64,000 nt of DNA from contig DATLXN010000026.1 in the NCBI GenBank assembly GCA_035575715.1, forward strand, positions 1 through 64,000, read 5' to 3'. Below are positions 43,221 through 51,611 of the stretch, in pieces. Below the pieces are notes generated by a model. It had not been told where the DNA came from. It saw nothing but the letters and a program-made list of their open reading frames with translations, and searched no databases. How positions within the stretch are numbered: position 1 is the stretch's first letter; each line of letters starts with the position of its first letter. Source of the stretch: JACCSI01 sp035575715 (GTDB lineage: Bacteria > Acidobacteriota > Vicinamibacteria > Vicinamibacterales > UBA2999). Position numbers and translations under genes: made by a program.

Positions 43221-44222
43221 ATGTCGACTCCGGCTGTGACCGTCGGCGGTCTGCTGGACTCCCGGCCCGAAACGGTCGGTCTGGCGATCGACCTGCTTGC
43301 CGGGGCGAACGGTCTGCAGCGCCGGATCACTAATCCCTATATCCAGAAGACCGGGCTCGCGCTGGCCGGGTTTCATGAATACCTGCAGGCCGGCCGCGTG
43401 CTGATCTACGGCGAAAGCGAAGTCCGCTATCTCGAGAGTCTGTCTGCAGAGGGGCGCCGGCAGGCGCTGGCGCAATCGTTTGCGACCGATGTGCCGTGCG
43501 TGCTGTTGACCGGGGGGCTCGAGGCGCCCGCCGATCTGGTCAGCGAGGCGGATAAGGCCGGCGTGCCGCTGCTCAGCACGCGAGTGGGCACCGCGACGGC
43601 GATCGGCAAACTCACCGCGCTTCTCGAAGACCGCTTGGCCGTACGCCAGGTGATTCACGGCGTGCTGCTCGACGTGCTCGGCCTCGGCGTGCTGATGATT
43701 GGCGAAAGCGGCATCGGCAAGAGCGAGTGCGCACTCGATCTGGTGGTGCGCGGTCATCGCCTGGTTGCCGACGATACGGTCGAAGTGCGCCTGCGCGCGG
43801 CCTCGATCATCGTCGGGAGTTGCCCGGAGCTGACGCGGCACCATATGGAAGTGCGCGGGCTGGGACTGATCAACCTTCGCGACCTGTTCGGCGTGGCGTC
43901 GACCCGCTCATCGAAACGCGTTGAATTAGTCGTGCAGCTGGAGAGGTGGGACCCGCATCGCGAGTACGATCGACTGGGGATCGACGACGTGTTTTTTGAG
44001 TTGCTGGGGTTGGGTGTGCCGTTGATTCGGATGCCCGTCGCGCCGGGCCGCAACCTCGCTATTCTGGTGGAGGTCGCCGCTCGCAATCAGCTGCTGCGCA
44101 GCCGCGGCATCAGTGCGGCGCGCACCTTGGCGGCTCGCCTGGACGCGCGACTGCTCGAAGAGCACCTGCCGCTTCACGCCGAAGAGGCAGACGACGACCT
44201 GGACCATGGAGGGCATGTGTGA
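43221..44222 (+). CDS. hprK: HPr kinase/phosphorylase
   Basis: The protein has 333 residues. The N-terminal domain is followed by the P-loop GESGIGKSECALDLV (about 156-170), HxMEVRGLGLINLRDLFG and the C-terminal signature RMPVAPGRNLAILVEVAARN. It phosphorylates and dephosphorylates serine 46 of HPr. The HPr encoded 1.4 kb downstream has that serine. Its stop overlaps the rapZ GTG (GTGA). Confidence 0.95.
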   Translation: MSTPAVTVGGLLDSRPETVGLAIDLLAGANGLQRRITNPYIQKTGLALAGFHEYLQAGRVLIYGESEVRYLESLSAEGRRQALAQSFATDVPCVLLTGGLEAPADLVSEADKAGVPLLSTRVGTATAIGKLTALLEDRLAVRQVIHGVLLDVLGLGVLMIGESGIGKSECALDLVVRGHRLVADDTVEVRLRAASIIVGSCPELTRHHMEVRGLGLINLRDLFGVASTRSSKRVELVVQLERWDPHREYDRLGIDDVFFELLGLGVPLIRMPVAPGRNLAILVEVAARNQLLRSRGISAARTLAARLDARLLEEHLPLHAEEADDDLDHGGHV

Positions 44223-45202
44223 GCGCGAGGAAACCAGTGCCGGTCAAGCAAGCGAAGCGGGCCCGGCCCGCAAGCGCCCGAAGAGTCGCGACACCGGCGA
44301 AGGCAATCGCGGCCAAAGCGTCACTCGCGCGGACCAACTTTCTCGTCGTGACCGGCATGTCCGGTGCGGGCAAGTCGCATGCGATTCGCGCGCTCGAGGA
44401 TCTGGGGTACTACTGCGTCGACAACCTGCCGACACCGTTGATCCCGGTGCTGGCGGATCTGTCGTTGCACGAGGATGCCGATAACCCCAAGGTCGCGGTG
44501 GTCGTCGATGTCCGCGAGCGGCGATTCATTCGCGAGTTTCCGCCGGTCTGGCGGCGGCTGAAGGCGGTGCCGGGCCTGAGGCCGAAGCTGATCTTCCTCG
44601 AAGCGTCCGACGCCGCGCTGCTGCGCCGATTCAGCGAGACGCGCCGCCCGCATCCGTTGGCTCCGGACCGCCCGATTGCCGAGGCGCTCAGCGAAGAGCG
44701 CCAGATCCTGGCGCGCATTCGCGCGACGGCCGACGACATCGTCGACACCTCCGACCTGACCGTGCATGAACTGCGGCAGGTCTTTCACGGCATGGCGAGC
44801 GACCGGACGCAGCGTGCTCGCCTGATGCTGACCTTTGAAAGTTTCGGCTTCAAACACGGCGTGCCGCTCGACGCCGATCTGGTGTTCGATTGCCGGTTCC
44901 TTCCGAATCCGCACTTTGTGTCTGGCTTGCGCGCGAAGACGGGGAAGGATAAAGAGGTCATCACCTACATGCGCCGCTATCCGGCAACGCGCGAATTCGC
45001 GACGCGCCTGTCCAGCTTCCTCCGCTACGTCGTGCCGCACTACGTGTCGGAAGGCAAGGCCTACCTGACCGTCGCCATCGGCTGCACGGGAGGGCGCCAT
45101 CGTTCCGTCTACCTGGCCGAGTCTCTGAAGAAGGAACTGGCCGGACTGAAGAACGTGTCGACCCGGACGCGACACCGCGACCTGGCGAGGGACTCCACAT
45201 GA
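44219..45202 (+). CDS. rapZ: RNase adapter protein RapZ (YvcJ family)
   Basis: The protein has 327 residues from GTG 44219. A basic, alanine-rich extension of about 40 residues precedes the P-loop VVTGMSGAGKSHAIRALEDLG. Walker B-like and C-terminal motifs include YYCVDNLPTPLIP, FDCRFLPNPHFV (as VFDCRFLPNPHFV) and GCTGGRHRSVYLAE. In E. coli RapZ directs RNase E to GlmZ; elsewhere it is a nucleotide-binding regulator tied to cell-wall precursor control. It overlaps the EIIA gene by 4 nt. Confidence 0.93.
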   Translation: MSARKPVPVKQAKRARPASARRVATPAKAIAAKASLARTNFLVVTGMSGAGKSHAIRALEDLGYYCVDNLPTPLIPVLADLSLHEDADNPKVAVVVDVRERRFIREFPPVWRRLKAVPGLRPKLIFLEASDAALLRRFSETRRPHPLAPDRPIAEALSEERQILARIRATADDIVDTSDLTVHELRQVFHGMASDRTQRARLMLTFESFGFKHGVPLDADLVFDCRFLPNPHFVSGLRAKTGKDKEVITYMRRYPATREFATRLSSFLRYVVPHYVSEGKAYLTVAIGCTGGRHRSVYLAESLKKELAGLKNVSTRTRHRDLARDST

Positions 45203-45609
45203 TTGGTGTCGTCGTCGTGACCCACGGACAACTGGCGATCGAGCTGGTCAACGCCACCGAGACGATCGTCGGTGACCTGCCGACCTTCACCGCGGTGTCG
45301 ATCGGCTGGCACGAGGATGTGCAGGATGCGCGCGACGACATCGCCGCGGCGATCGCCCGTGTGCAGAGTGCCGAAGGGGTGTTGATTGCGACCGACATGT
45401 TCGGCGGCACGCCGGCCAACCTCGGCATCACCTTTCTCGAATCGAACAAGGTGGAGGTGGTCACCGGCGTCAACCTGCCGATGTTGATCAAAGCCGCCAA
45501 CCTGCGCGAGCAGCAGAACCTGACCGAGGTCGCGCGGTCATTGCGTGAGCATGGCCGCAACGCGATCTGGGTGGCGTCGGATTTATTAAAGGGCTCGACG
45601 CCCGCCTGA
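45199..45609 (+). CDS. PTS EIIA component, mannose family
   Basis: The protein has 136 residues. The phosphorylated histidine is H9 in VVVTHGQLAIELV, and the second signature is TDMFGGTPAN. No EIIB, EIIC or EIID gene is in the window, so it probably has a regulatory rather than a transport role, as in the incomplete PTS of Alpha- and Deltaproteobacteria. Confidence 0.92.
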   Translation: MIGVVVVTHGQLAIELVNATETIVGDLPTFTAVSIGWHEDVQDARDDIAAAIARVQSAEGVLIATDMFGGTPANLGITFLESNKVEVVTGVNLPMLIKAANLREQQNLTEVARSLREHGRNAIWVASDLLKGSTPA

Positions 45610-45619
45610 GCACCGACTG

Positions 45620-45898
45620 ATGTTGAATTGCGAGGTGACGATCAAAAACCGCCTCGGGCTGCATGCGCGAGCGGCGGCAAAGTTCGTGCATCTTGCCACG
45701 CGCTACCGGTCGCACGTGCAGGTCTCCCGGGACGACCGCGTGATCGATGGTAAAAGCATTATGGGCATCCTGCTGCTCGCAGCGGCCTGCGGGACGACGA
45801 TCCACATCGCCGTCGATGGCCCCGACGAACAGGACGCCCTCACCGCGCTGTGCGAGCTGGTGAACAGCGGGTTTGGAGAAGAGTCGTGGAACGCTTAA
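45620..45898 (+). CDS. ptsH: Phosphocarrier protein HPr
   Basis: The protein has 92 residues. The EI-dependent site is H15 in NRLGLHARAAAKF, and the HprK-dependent site is S46 in DGKSIMGIL. Having both is consistent with control by HprK upstream. The 3' end overlaps the EI start by 13 nt. Confidence 0.95.
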   Translation: MLNCEVTIKNRLGLHARAAAKFVHLATRYRSHVQVSRDDRVIDGKSIMGILLLAAACGTTIHIAVDGPDEQDALTALCELVNSGFGEESWNA

Positions 45899-47610
45899 CC
45901 GGCATCGGCGTATCGCCAGGAATCGCCGTCGGACGCGCCGTTATCCTCACACTGCGGACCGAAGCGATCAGATTTCCGATCCCACCGGACCGCGTCGACC
46001 GCGAAGTCGCGGCGCTGCACGGGGCGCGCGAGCAATCCAAGCAGCAACTCGGCGACATTCGCGATCGCATGTTGAAGGCCCGCGGCTCTGAGCTGGCCGC
46101 AGTCTTCGACGCCCAGATCCTGATGCTCGACGACGCGCTGTTTGTCGGCCGCGCTGAGGAGATCATCCGCGGCGAGCGCGTCAATGCGGCATGGGCGGTG
46201 CACCGCGCCTACGAGGAATTGGGCGCGATCTTTGCGAGCGTTGAGGATGAATACCTGCGCGAGCGAGAAAACGACGTCGCCGATGTCGCCGGGCGGCTGC
46301 GGATGAACCTGCGCCACGGCGCCCGAGGCGCACGCGACCTGCTCAGTGAACTCGACGGCCCGTCGATCCTCATCGCGGATGAATTGACGGCGTCGCTGGC
46401 GGCGCAACTGGACTGGACACGCATTCAAGGCTTCGCCGTCGATGCCGGCAGCCGCACGTATCACACCGCCATCCTCGCGCGATCGCTGAAGGTGCCGGCG
46501 GTGGTCGGCCTCCACGATGCGTCGGCGCGGATTCCTGCGGGCACGCCGGTCATCCTGGATGGCAGCAGCGGCGAAGTGGTGGCCAGTCCATTGCCGCAGG
46601 CGATCGACGAGGCCCGCAAAAAGGCCGAGCGACGGCAGCCGCGCACGCCCACTGATGTCAGCAGCCATGCGGCCAAGGCGCCAGTCTCGACCGCCGACGG
46701 CGTGAGCATCCGCCTGCAGGCCAACGTTGAATTGCTCGAAGACCTGCAGCTGCTGCGTGAGCATGGCGCCGAGGGCGTCGGACTTTATCGTTCCGAGTTC
46801 ATGCTCTCCGGGCGGTCGCTCGCCAGCGCCACCGAAGACGCGCAATATGCGCTGTACCGCAGCTTGATGGAACAGGTCGCCCCGCAGCCGGTGACCATTC
46901 GCACCTTCGATCTCGATGAGCGTCAGGCCGGGTTTGGCGGGCCTGAGCGTCGGCGCGGCCGGCCGGGGCTACGCGGCCTGCGTCTGGGGTTGGCGCGGCC
47001 GGAAATCCTGCGGACTCAGCTGCGCGCGCTGGTTCGCGCCGGCGCGCACGGCCGGCTCCGCGTGATGTTCCCGTTCGTGACCGGCGTCGAGGAAGTGCGC
47101 GAAGCCAAGGCGATGTTGAGCGAGATTGCCGCCGCCCTGGGCACTCCGCCGCCCGCGGTTGGCGCGATGGTCGAAGTCCCGGCGGCGGCTCTCGCCGCTG
47201 ACCTCCTCGCCGTCGAAGTCGACTTCCTGACCATCGGCACCAACGACTTGATTCAGTATTCGCTGGCCGTCGATCGCACCGACGACCGCGTCTCGGAGTA
47301 TTACGAACCGCTGCACCCGGCGGTCCTGCGGTTGATTCGGCTGGTCCGTCGGGCGGCATCCCGGCATCGCATCCCGGTGTCGCTGTGTGGGGAGATGGCC
47401 TCCGATCCGGCGTTGCTCGGACTCCTGATCGGGTTAGGCCTGACTGATTTCAGCATGACCCCTGGCGCCATTCCAATGGCCCGCCAGGCGATTCGCGATT
47501 TGCGCGCCGACGATGCGCGCCGGATGGCCAGTCACGCATTGACCCTGGCTACTGCGGACGAAATCGGACGTTACTTGTTTGACGCGTTGGCACCCAAAAC
47601 GCGCGGATAG
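45886..47610 (+). CDS. ptsI: Phosphoenolpyruvate-protein phosphotransferase (EI)
   Basis: The protein has 574 residues from GTG 45886, the start that gives the standard LTGIGVSPGIAVGRA N-terminus; a start at 45850 would add residues overlapping HPr. The active histidine is H193 in GSRTYHTAILARSLKVPAVVG (Y replaces the common S before it). The PEP-binding barrel has GVGLYRSEFM, MVEVPAAALAADLLAVEVDFLTIGTNDL and the catalytic cysteine in SLCGEMASDP. It charges HPr from PEP. Confidence 0.95.
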   Translation: MERLTGIGVSPGIAVGRAVILTLRTEAIRFPIPPDRVDREVAALHGAREQSKQQLGDIRDRMLKARGSELAAVFDAQILMLDDALFVGRAEEIIRGERVNAAWAVHRAYEELGAIFASVEDEYLRERENDVADVAGRLRMNLRHGARGARDLLSELDGPSILIADELTASLAAQLDWTRIQGFAVDAGSRTYHTAILARSLKVPAVVGLHDASARIPAGTPVILDGSSGEVVASPLPQAIDEARKKAERRQPRTPTDVSSHAAKAPVSTADGVSIRLQANVELLEDLQLLREHGAEGVGLYRSEFMLSGRSLASATEDAQYALYRSLMEQVAPQPVTIRTFDLDERQAGFGGPERRRGRPGLRGLRLGLARPEILRTQLRALVRAGAHGRLRVMFPFVTGVEEVREAKAMLSEIAAALGTPPPAVGAMVEVPAAALAADLLAVEVDFLTIGTNDLIQYSLAVDRTDDRVSEYYEPLHPAVLRLIRLVRRAASRHRIPVSLCGEMASDPALLGLLIGLGLTDFSMTPGAIPMARQAIRDLRADDARRMASHALTLATADEIGRYLFDALAPKTRG

Positions 47611-47620
47611 AGGAGGAACA

Positions 47621-47965
47621 TTGCATCGCGTCGAGAAACCGTGGGGCTACGAACTGTGGTGGGCGAGGACCGACCGTTACGTTGGCAAACTGATTCACGT
47701 TAACAAAGGCCACGCCCTCAGCCTGCAGTACCACGAGAAGAAGGACGAGACGATCTTCGTCCACAAGGGCCGCATCCTGTTCGAGAGCAAGGACGCCGAC
47801 GGCGTGCTGCAGGGGCGCGAAATGGGCGAGGGCGAGTCGGTCCACGTCACGCCACCGACGGTTCATCGCATGACGGCCATTGAGGACACCGACATCTTTG
47901 AGGTGTCGACGCCGGAAACGGATGATGTGATTCGGTTGGAGGATAGGTACGGGCGGAAGACGTAA
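47621..47965 (+). CDS. Cupin protein, mannose-6-phosphate isomerase type II-like
   Basis: The protein has 114 residues from TTG 47621, chosen because AGGAGG at 47611-47616 lies just upstream. It opens with HRVEKPWGYELWWA, the typical start of the cupin half of phosphomannose isomerase/GDP-mannose pyrophosphorylase. The cupin motif has HALSLQYHEKKDETIFVHKG and a later TVHRM. A sugar-phosphate isomerase role is possible but stand-alone cupins of this type are often uncharacterised. It ends at repeat element B. Confidence 0.8.
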   Translation: MHRVEKPWGYELWWARTDRYVGKLIHVNKGHALSLQYHEKKDETIFVHKGRILFESKDADGVLQGREMGEGESVHVTPPTVHRMTAIEDTDIFEVSTPETDDVIRLEDRYGRKT

Positions 47966-47971
47966 TCTCGC

Positions 47972-48104
47972 GATCTGGTGATCTAGCGAGCTGGTGATCT
48001 AGCGATCTGTACTCTCAGCTACGCCTTTCTCACCGGCCTGGGTGATTGGTGGCGTAGCTGAGAGCCCAGATCATCAGATCATCCGATCACGAGATCACGA
48101 GATC
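47972..48104. repeat. GATC octad inverted repeat B with perfect 14-bp core stem
   Basis: Five octads (GATCTGGT, GATCTAGC, GAGCTGGT, GATCTAGC, GATCTGTA) fill 47972-48011. A perfect stem CTCTCAGCTACGCC (48012-48025) pairs with 48051-48064 around a 25-nt loop. Five octads in inverse orientation (GATCTCGT twice, GATCGGAT, GATCTGAT, GATCTGGG on the minus strand) fill 48065-48104. It fills the whole gap between the convergent cupin and ssb genes. Confidence 0.85.
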
Positions 48105-48105
48105 T

Positions 48106-48546
48106 CTAAAACGGAATATCGTCGTCGGTGATTGGCGCGGCTTCCTTGAGCGGATCGGCGTAACCGCCTTCATTTCGATCGATGGTTCGCTCGCCGCCGC
48201 TCTTTCCGCCGCCACCACTGCCGCCGCCGAGTAGGACAATGCGGTCGGCCTTCACTTCGGTGGTGTAGTGCTTCTGTCCGTCTTTTTCCCACTGGCGGGT
48301 TTGCAGGCGACCTTCGACGTAAATCTGCTTGCCCTTGGTGAGATAGGGCTGCAGCGATTCCGCGCTCTTCCCCCACAGCACAATCCGGTGCCACTCGGTT
48401 TGCTCGTGCTTCTCGCCGTCTTTCGATGTCCAGTTTTCGGTGGTCGCGATGCTGAAGCTGGCGACCGCCGCGCCGCCCGGCGTGTATCGCACCTCTGCAT
48501 CCCGACCGAGATTGCCCACCAGAATCACTTTGTTCACGCTACCCAT
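48106..48546 (-). CDS. ssb: Single-stranded DNA-binding protein
   Basis: The protein has 146 residues. The OB fold starts VNKVILVGNLGRDAEVRYTPGG. A glycine-rich linker (GGGSGGGGKSGG) leads to the acidic tip DDDIPF, which recruits replication and repair proteins. A TAGCGT -10 box ends exactly 6 nt before the ATG, so ssb has its own promoter and is predicted to be leaderless, although it follows the tol cluster in the same direction. Confidence 0.96.
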   Translation of the reverse strand: MGSVNKVILVGNLGRDAEVRYTPGGAAVASFSIATTENWTSKDGEKHEQTEWHRIVLWGKSAESLQPYLTKGKQIYVEGRLQTRQWEKDGQKHYTTEVKADRIVLLGGGSGGGGKSGGERTIDRNEGGYADPLKEAAPITDDDIPF

Positions 48547-48552
48547 GGCTCG

Positions 48553-48558
48553 ACGCTA
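48553..48558 (-). promoter_or_regulatory. -10 box (TAGCGT) for ssb
   Basis: On the minus strand TAGCGT is followed by CGAGCC and the ssb ATG. There is no Shine-Dalgarno sequence. Confidence 0.55.
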
Positions 48559-48586
48559 CCTTTCTTGACCTCGACAACAGTCTAAA

Positions 48587-48656
48587 GACGAAAGACGAAA
48601 GACGAAAGAAGAAACACGAAAGACGAGATCTTTCGACTTTCTTCTTTCGTTTCTTC
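48587..48656. repeat. GACGAAA heptad inverted repeat D
   Basis: Six heptads (GACGAAA three times, GAAGAAA, CACGAAA, GACGAGA) fill 48587-48628. Four complementary heptads (TCTTTCG, ACTTTCT, TCTTTCG, TTTCTTC) follow directly at 48629-48656. It lies between cpoB and ssb and has the spelling of element C, 27 kb away. Confidence 0.8.
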
Positions 48657-48661
48657 CTCTT

Positions 48662-48677
48662 CCGCCCGAAAGGGCGG
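48662..48677 (-). terminator. Hairpin with GAAA/TTTC loop after cpoB
   Basis: CCGCCC-GAAA-GGGCGG is a perfect 6-bp GC stem with a 4-nt loop, touching the cpoB stop codon (48678-48680). No U-run follows on the minus strand, so intrinsic termination is uncertain; it could instead stabilise the 3' end of the tol mRNA. Confidence 0.45.
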
Positions 48678-49541
48678 CTAGGGCCGTCCGCGATTCAGTC
48701 GATCGAGATTCTGTTTGGCAAGACGGGCCGCATCGCTATCGGGAAACTGCTTGATCGCCTGCTCGAACGAGTCGCGCGCGCGGTCCATTTGGCCGAGGCG
48801 CTCGAATGCCAGGCCGCGTTTGTAATACGCCGACGGCGCCGAGCGCGAGCGCGGAAAATTGGTGACGACCTGAGTGTAGGCGGCCACCGCGTCCTGATGC
48901 TTGCCGTCGGAATAATTGCATTCCCCGATGTAAAACTGCGCTTCGTGCGCCATTTCGCTCTTCGGAAAAGTGCGCAGGTAGGTGTCGAACCCACTGATAC
49001 ACAGGTCCCATTGCCCGCCGTAGTAATCGGCCTGCGCGGTGTCGAACAGGCGCTGCGGTGCAACACCTGGTCCGACCGCAGCCGGCTGCGGAGCAGCGCC
49101 CGTCGGCGCGGGGGACGACCCCGCACTGCCCGGCGACGGCGGCGTGTCGATCGGCGCCTCCAGCGCCGGGACACTTGGCGGCTGATATTGCGGAATCGAC
49201 AGGCGCAACGCCTCCACTTCCTGCGACAGCTTCGCGATGCTGACATTTGTTTCGTCGACACGTTCGCGCACCACCCGCAGGTCACCGCCGAATTGATCGA
49301 CCTTCAGGTTCTGGTCGGCAAACCCCTTGCGGCTGGTGTTGGCCTGTTCGTCGAAGCGCCCGTTAAGCAACCGCAATGTCTCGGCCAGTTGCGCGAGCGT
49401 CACCTGCAGCTGCTGGTTCTGCTCCTGCAGCATGCGCACGTCAGCCATCATCTGCATCTCACGCTTGTTCTGCGCCTGAGCAGGGATAGTCACGAACAGG
49501 AGCGCCATGGTCACGGCGCCGATGCGTACTGCGTCCCTCAT
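48678..49541 (-). CDS. cpoB: Tol-Pal system TPR protein CpoB (YbgF)
   Basis: The protein has 287 residues from ATG 49541. ATG 49550 is possible, but GATAAT at 49554-49549 ends 7 nt before 49541 and overlaps the earlier ATG. A signal peptide (ending IPAQAQ) is followed by a coiled coil (about 25-95, MLQEQNQQLQVTLAQLAETL), a proline-rich linker (about 110-150) and C-terminal TPRs (LFDTAQADYYGGQWDLCISGF, YYKRGLAFERLGQMDRARDSF). CpoB links Tol-Pal constriction to PBP1B activity in E. coli. Confidence 0.9.
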   Translation of the reverse strand: MRDAVRIGAVTMALLFVTIPAQAQNKREMQMMADVRMLQEQNQQLQVTLAQLAETLRLLNGRFDEQANTSRKGFADQNLKVDQFGGDLRVVRERVDETNVSIAKLSQEVEALRLSIPQYQPPSVPALEAPIDTPPSPGSAGSSPAPTGAAPQPAAVGPGVAPQRLFDTAQADYYGGQWDLCISGFDTYLRTFPKSEMAHEAQFYIGECNYSDGKHQDAVAAYTQVVTNFPRSRSAPSAYYKRGLAFERLGQMDRARDSFEQAIKQFPDSDAARLAKQNLDRLNRGRP

Positions 49542-49568
49542 AGATCCCATTATCCTGCCCCCACCCAA

Positions 49569-49624
49569 CCTGCCTGCCTACCTACCTGCCTACCTACCTG
49601 CCTACCTACCTGCCTACCTGCCTA
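49569..49624. repeat. CCTGCCTACCTA repeat G
   Basis: Fourteen tetranucleotide steps of CCTG or CCTA, with a 12-bp higher-order unit CCTGCCTACCTA present three times in a row. It fills the gap between cpoB and pal and runs into the pal stop codon. Confidence 0.8.
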
Positions 49625-50188
49625 TTTCGCAGTGATCACTAAATGCGCGCGCCGATTCCTGGCCCACGCGCTCTGGTCGTGTGCCGGATCGAACGGGAAC
49701 TCCTTGCCGTAACTGACCGTGCGGAGGCGCGTCGCCGCAATGCCAAGCGAAATCAGATAATCGCGCGCCGCCAAGGCCCGCCGTTCACCCAGCGCCAGGT
49801 TGTATTCCGCTGAGCCGCGCTCGTCACAATGGCCTTCGATGGTGATCTGCCACGTCGCATACTTGCGCAGCACGTTGGCGTTCTCTTGCAGGATCGATTG
49901 GCCCGAACTGTTGACGTCCGAGCTATCCGAGTCGTAGAACACCGGCTTCAGCGGCGAATCGCGATTCAGATCATCAAGGGACTTCGACCCGATCGGATCC
50001 TCCGGTACGGTCTCCGCCGAAACCGGTTCGCTGCCCGGCCGGGGCGGCTCAGGCGGTGGCGGAACGGCGCCGCCCGTCGACATCGGCGGCGGCGGGGCGG
50101 GGCGAGCCACCGGCGCCACTTTTTTGGCACACGCACTGACCATCATCACTATCGCAACCATCGTTACGACCTGCGCTTTAAGCTTCAT
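49622..50188 (-). CDS. pal: Peptidoglycan-associated lipoprotein Pal
   Basis: The protein has 188 residues. A lipoprotein signal ends in MVSAC with C20 as the modified residue. After a proline-rich linker, the OmpA-like domain carries VFYDSDSSDVN (as KPVFYDSDSSDV), ITIEGHCDERGSAEYNLALGERRA and ARNRRAHLVIT, with the peptidoglycan-binding aspartate and arginine. It anchors the outer membrane to peptidoglycan and is the target of TolB. AAAGGGA upstream may be the ribosome-binding site. Confidence 0.95.
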   Translation of the reverse strand: MKLKAQVVTMVAIVMMVSACAKKVAPVARPAPPPPMSTGGAVPPPPEPPRPGSEPVSAETVPEDPIGSKSLDDLNRDSPLKPVFYDSDSSDVNSSGQSILQENANVLRKYATWQITIEGHCDERGSAEYNLALGERRALAARDYLISLGIAATRLRTVSYGKEFPFDPAHDQSAWARNRRAHLVITAK

Positions 50189-50234
50189 GTTCTATCCCTT
50201 TGTTTCCGACGGCATCGCACCGCACGGACGAAAA

Positions 50235-51611
50235 CTAACGCGACCAATTTGGCATCTCATTCTTTCCCTCGCGGGTGAGCTGCCGCATGTTCTTGCCGTC
50301 GCGACCGACGGTGAAGATCTGACTGTTGCCGGTACGGGTCGACATAAACGCGAGGTGGCGGCCATTCGGCGCCCACGCCGGACTTTCATTGATGCCTTCG
50401 CCGAAGGTCAACTGGCGCGACAGACCTTCTGCGAGGCTGAACACCTTGATGTCGAATCCAGAGCCAGTGCGCGCCGTATAGGCGATCTCGTTATACGGCG
50501 CCGGCGACCACGTCGGCCGATCCGAATACTCAGAAGTGATGCGCCGCAGTCCAAGACCGTCAACCCCAACGATGTAGACGCTGGGTACCCCGCTGCGGTC
50601 CGAGATAAAGGCGATCTGGGTGCCGACCGGCGACCAGGTCGGCGTGGTGTCGATGCCCTGATGATTGGTCAAACGGCGTGCGCCCGAGCCATCGCGATTC
50701 GCGACATAGAGTTCAGCATTGCCATCGCGGTTGGAGGTGAACGCGATCCGCGTGCCGTCCGGCGAAAATGCCGGCAGCCAGTTCTGATTGCTCGCCGTAC
50801 CACGCAGTGGCGTCGTCATCGTTCCCTGATAGATGTTCGAGATGTAGACGTCCATGAAGCCGGTGCGCCACGAGGTGTAGGCAATCGAGCGCGCGTCCGG
50901 CGACCAGGACGGCGTTGTGTTCAACTGGCGGTTGACGGTGATGCGACGCGGATTCGCACCGTCGTAATCGGCGATGTAGACCTCTTTGACATCGCGATTC
51001 TCGACGGTTCCAGTGACCCGTTCCCTGTTGCGATTTGAGGTGAAGGCAATCTTAGTCCGGGCGACGCCGCGCAGTGCCCGCTGCGATTCGTGGATCTCGT
51101 CGGCGATGGTGTGGGCATACATCCGGGCATTCGCCGCGGCGCCGGAATATTCGCGCGCATAGAGCTGCTGCCGCGAGGCGACCCGGAACAGCCGCATTTC
51201 AACCCGCACGGTCGTGCCGGTTTTTTGTACCGACCCGATGACCACCCCGTCGGCGCCGAGTTCACGCCAGCTGTCGAAGGGCGGTTCGCCAATCGACGCG
51301 GCAGCGGGGATCGATCGGTAGGTGTCGCGCGGGATCATGTAGAACTCGCGCTCGTAATTGATGTCGTTCCACAGCACCTCGGCGATCGTCCGTGCGATTT
51401 CCTGGGTCTCGCGATCGTTCGACAGCGCGAGAAAATCAGGAACCGCCAGGCGCGGCGGCGTGCCCGGATCACCGGTCAGCCGCACCTCGACACTGGACGG
51501 CTGCGATGGCTGTGGTGGCGGGACCGCCGGCGCCGAAGGTTGTTGGGCCAGGACCACCCCGATCGAGGCGACCATCGGCAAGAGGTAGAGCAGCGTGCTG
51601 CGTGATGTCAT
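50235..51611 (-). CDS. tolB: Tol-Pal system beta-propeller protein TolB
   Basis: The protein has 458 residues. A signal peptide (about 1-23) is followed by the N-terminal domain (PDFLALSNDRETQEIARTIAEVLWNDI in part) and six WD40-like blades of the form ...SWSPDARSIAYTSWR, AFSPDGTRIAFTSNRDGN, TWSPVGTQIAFISDRSG, AWAPNGRHLAFMSTRTGN. It shuttles in the periplasm between TolA and Pal. It overlaps the tolA-like gene by 4 nt. Confidence 0.95.
   Translation of the reverse strand: MTSRSTLLYLLPMVASIGVVLAQQPSAPAVPPPQPSQPSSVEVRLTGDPGTPPRLAVPDFLALSNDRETQEIARTIAEVLWNDINYEREFYMIPRDTYRSIPAAASIGEPPFDSWRELGADGVVIGSVQKTGTTVRVEMRLFRVASRQQLYAREYSGAAANARMYAHTIADEIHESQRALRGVARTKIAFTSNRNRERVTGTVENRDVKEVYIADYDGANPRRITVNRQLNTTPSWSPDARSIAYTSWRTGFMDVYISNIYQGTMTTPLRGTASNQNWLPAFSPDGTRIAFTSNRDGNAELYVANRDGSGARRLTNHQGIDTTPTWSPVGTQIAFISDRSGVPSVYIVGVDGLGLRRITSEYSDRPTWSPAPYNEIAYTARTGSGFDIKVFSLAEGLSRQLTFGEGINESPAWAPNGRHLAFMSTRTGNSQIFTVGRDGKNMRQLTREGKNEMPNWSR

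Noticed and set aside
47972..48104. tRNA or rRNA gene in the cupin-ssb gap
   Set aside because: The structure is a repeat-built hairpin without cloverleaf arms, a T-loop or a conserved anticodon stem.
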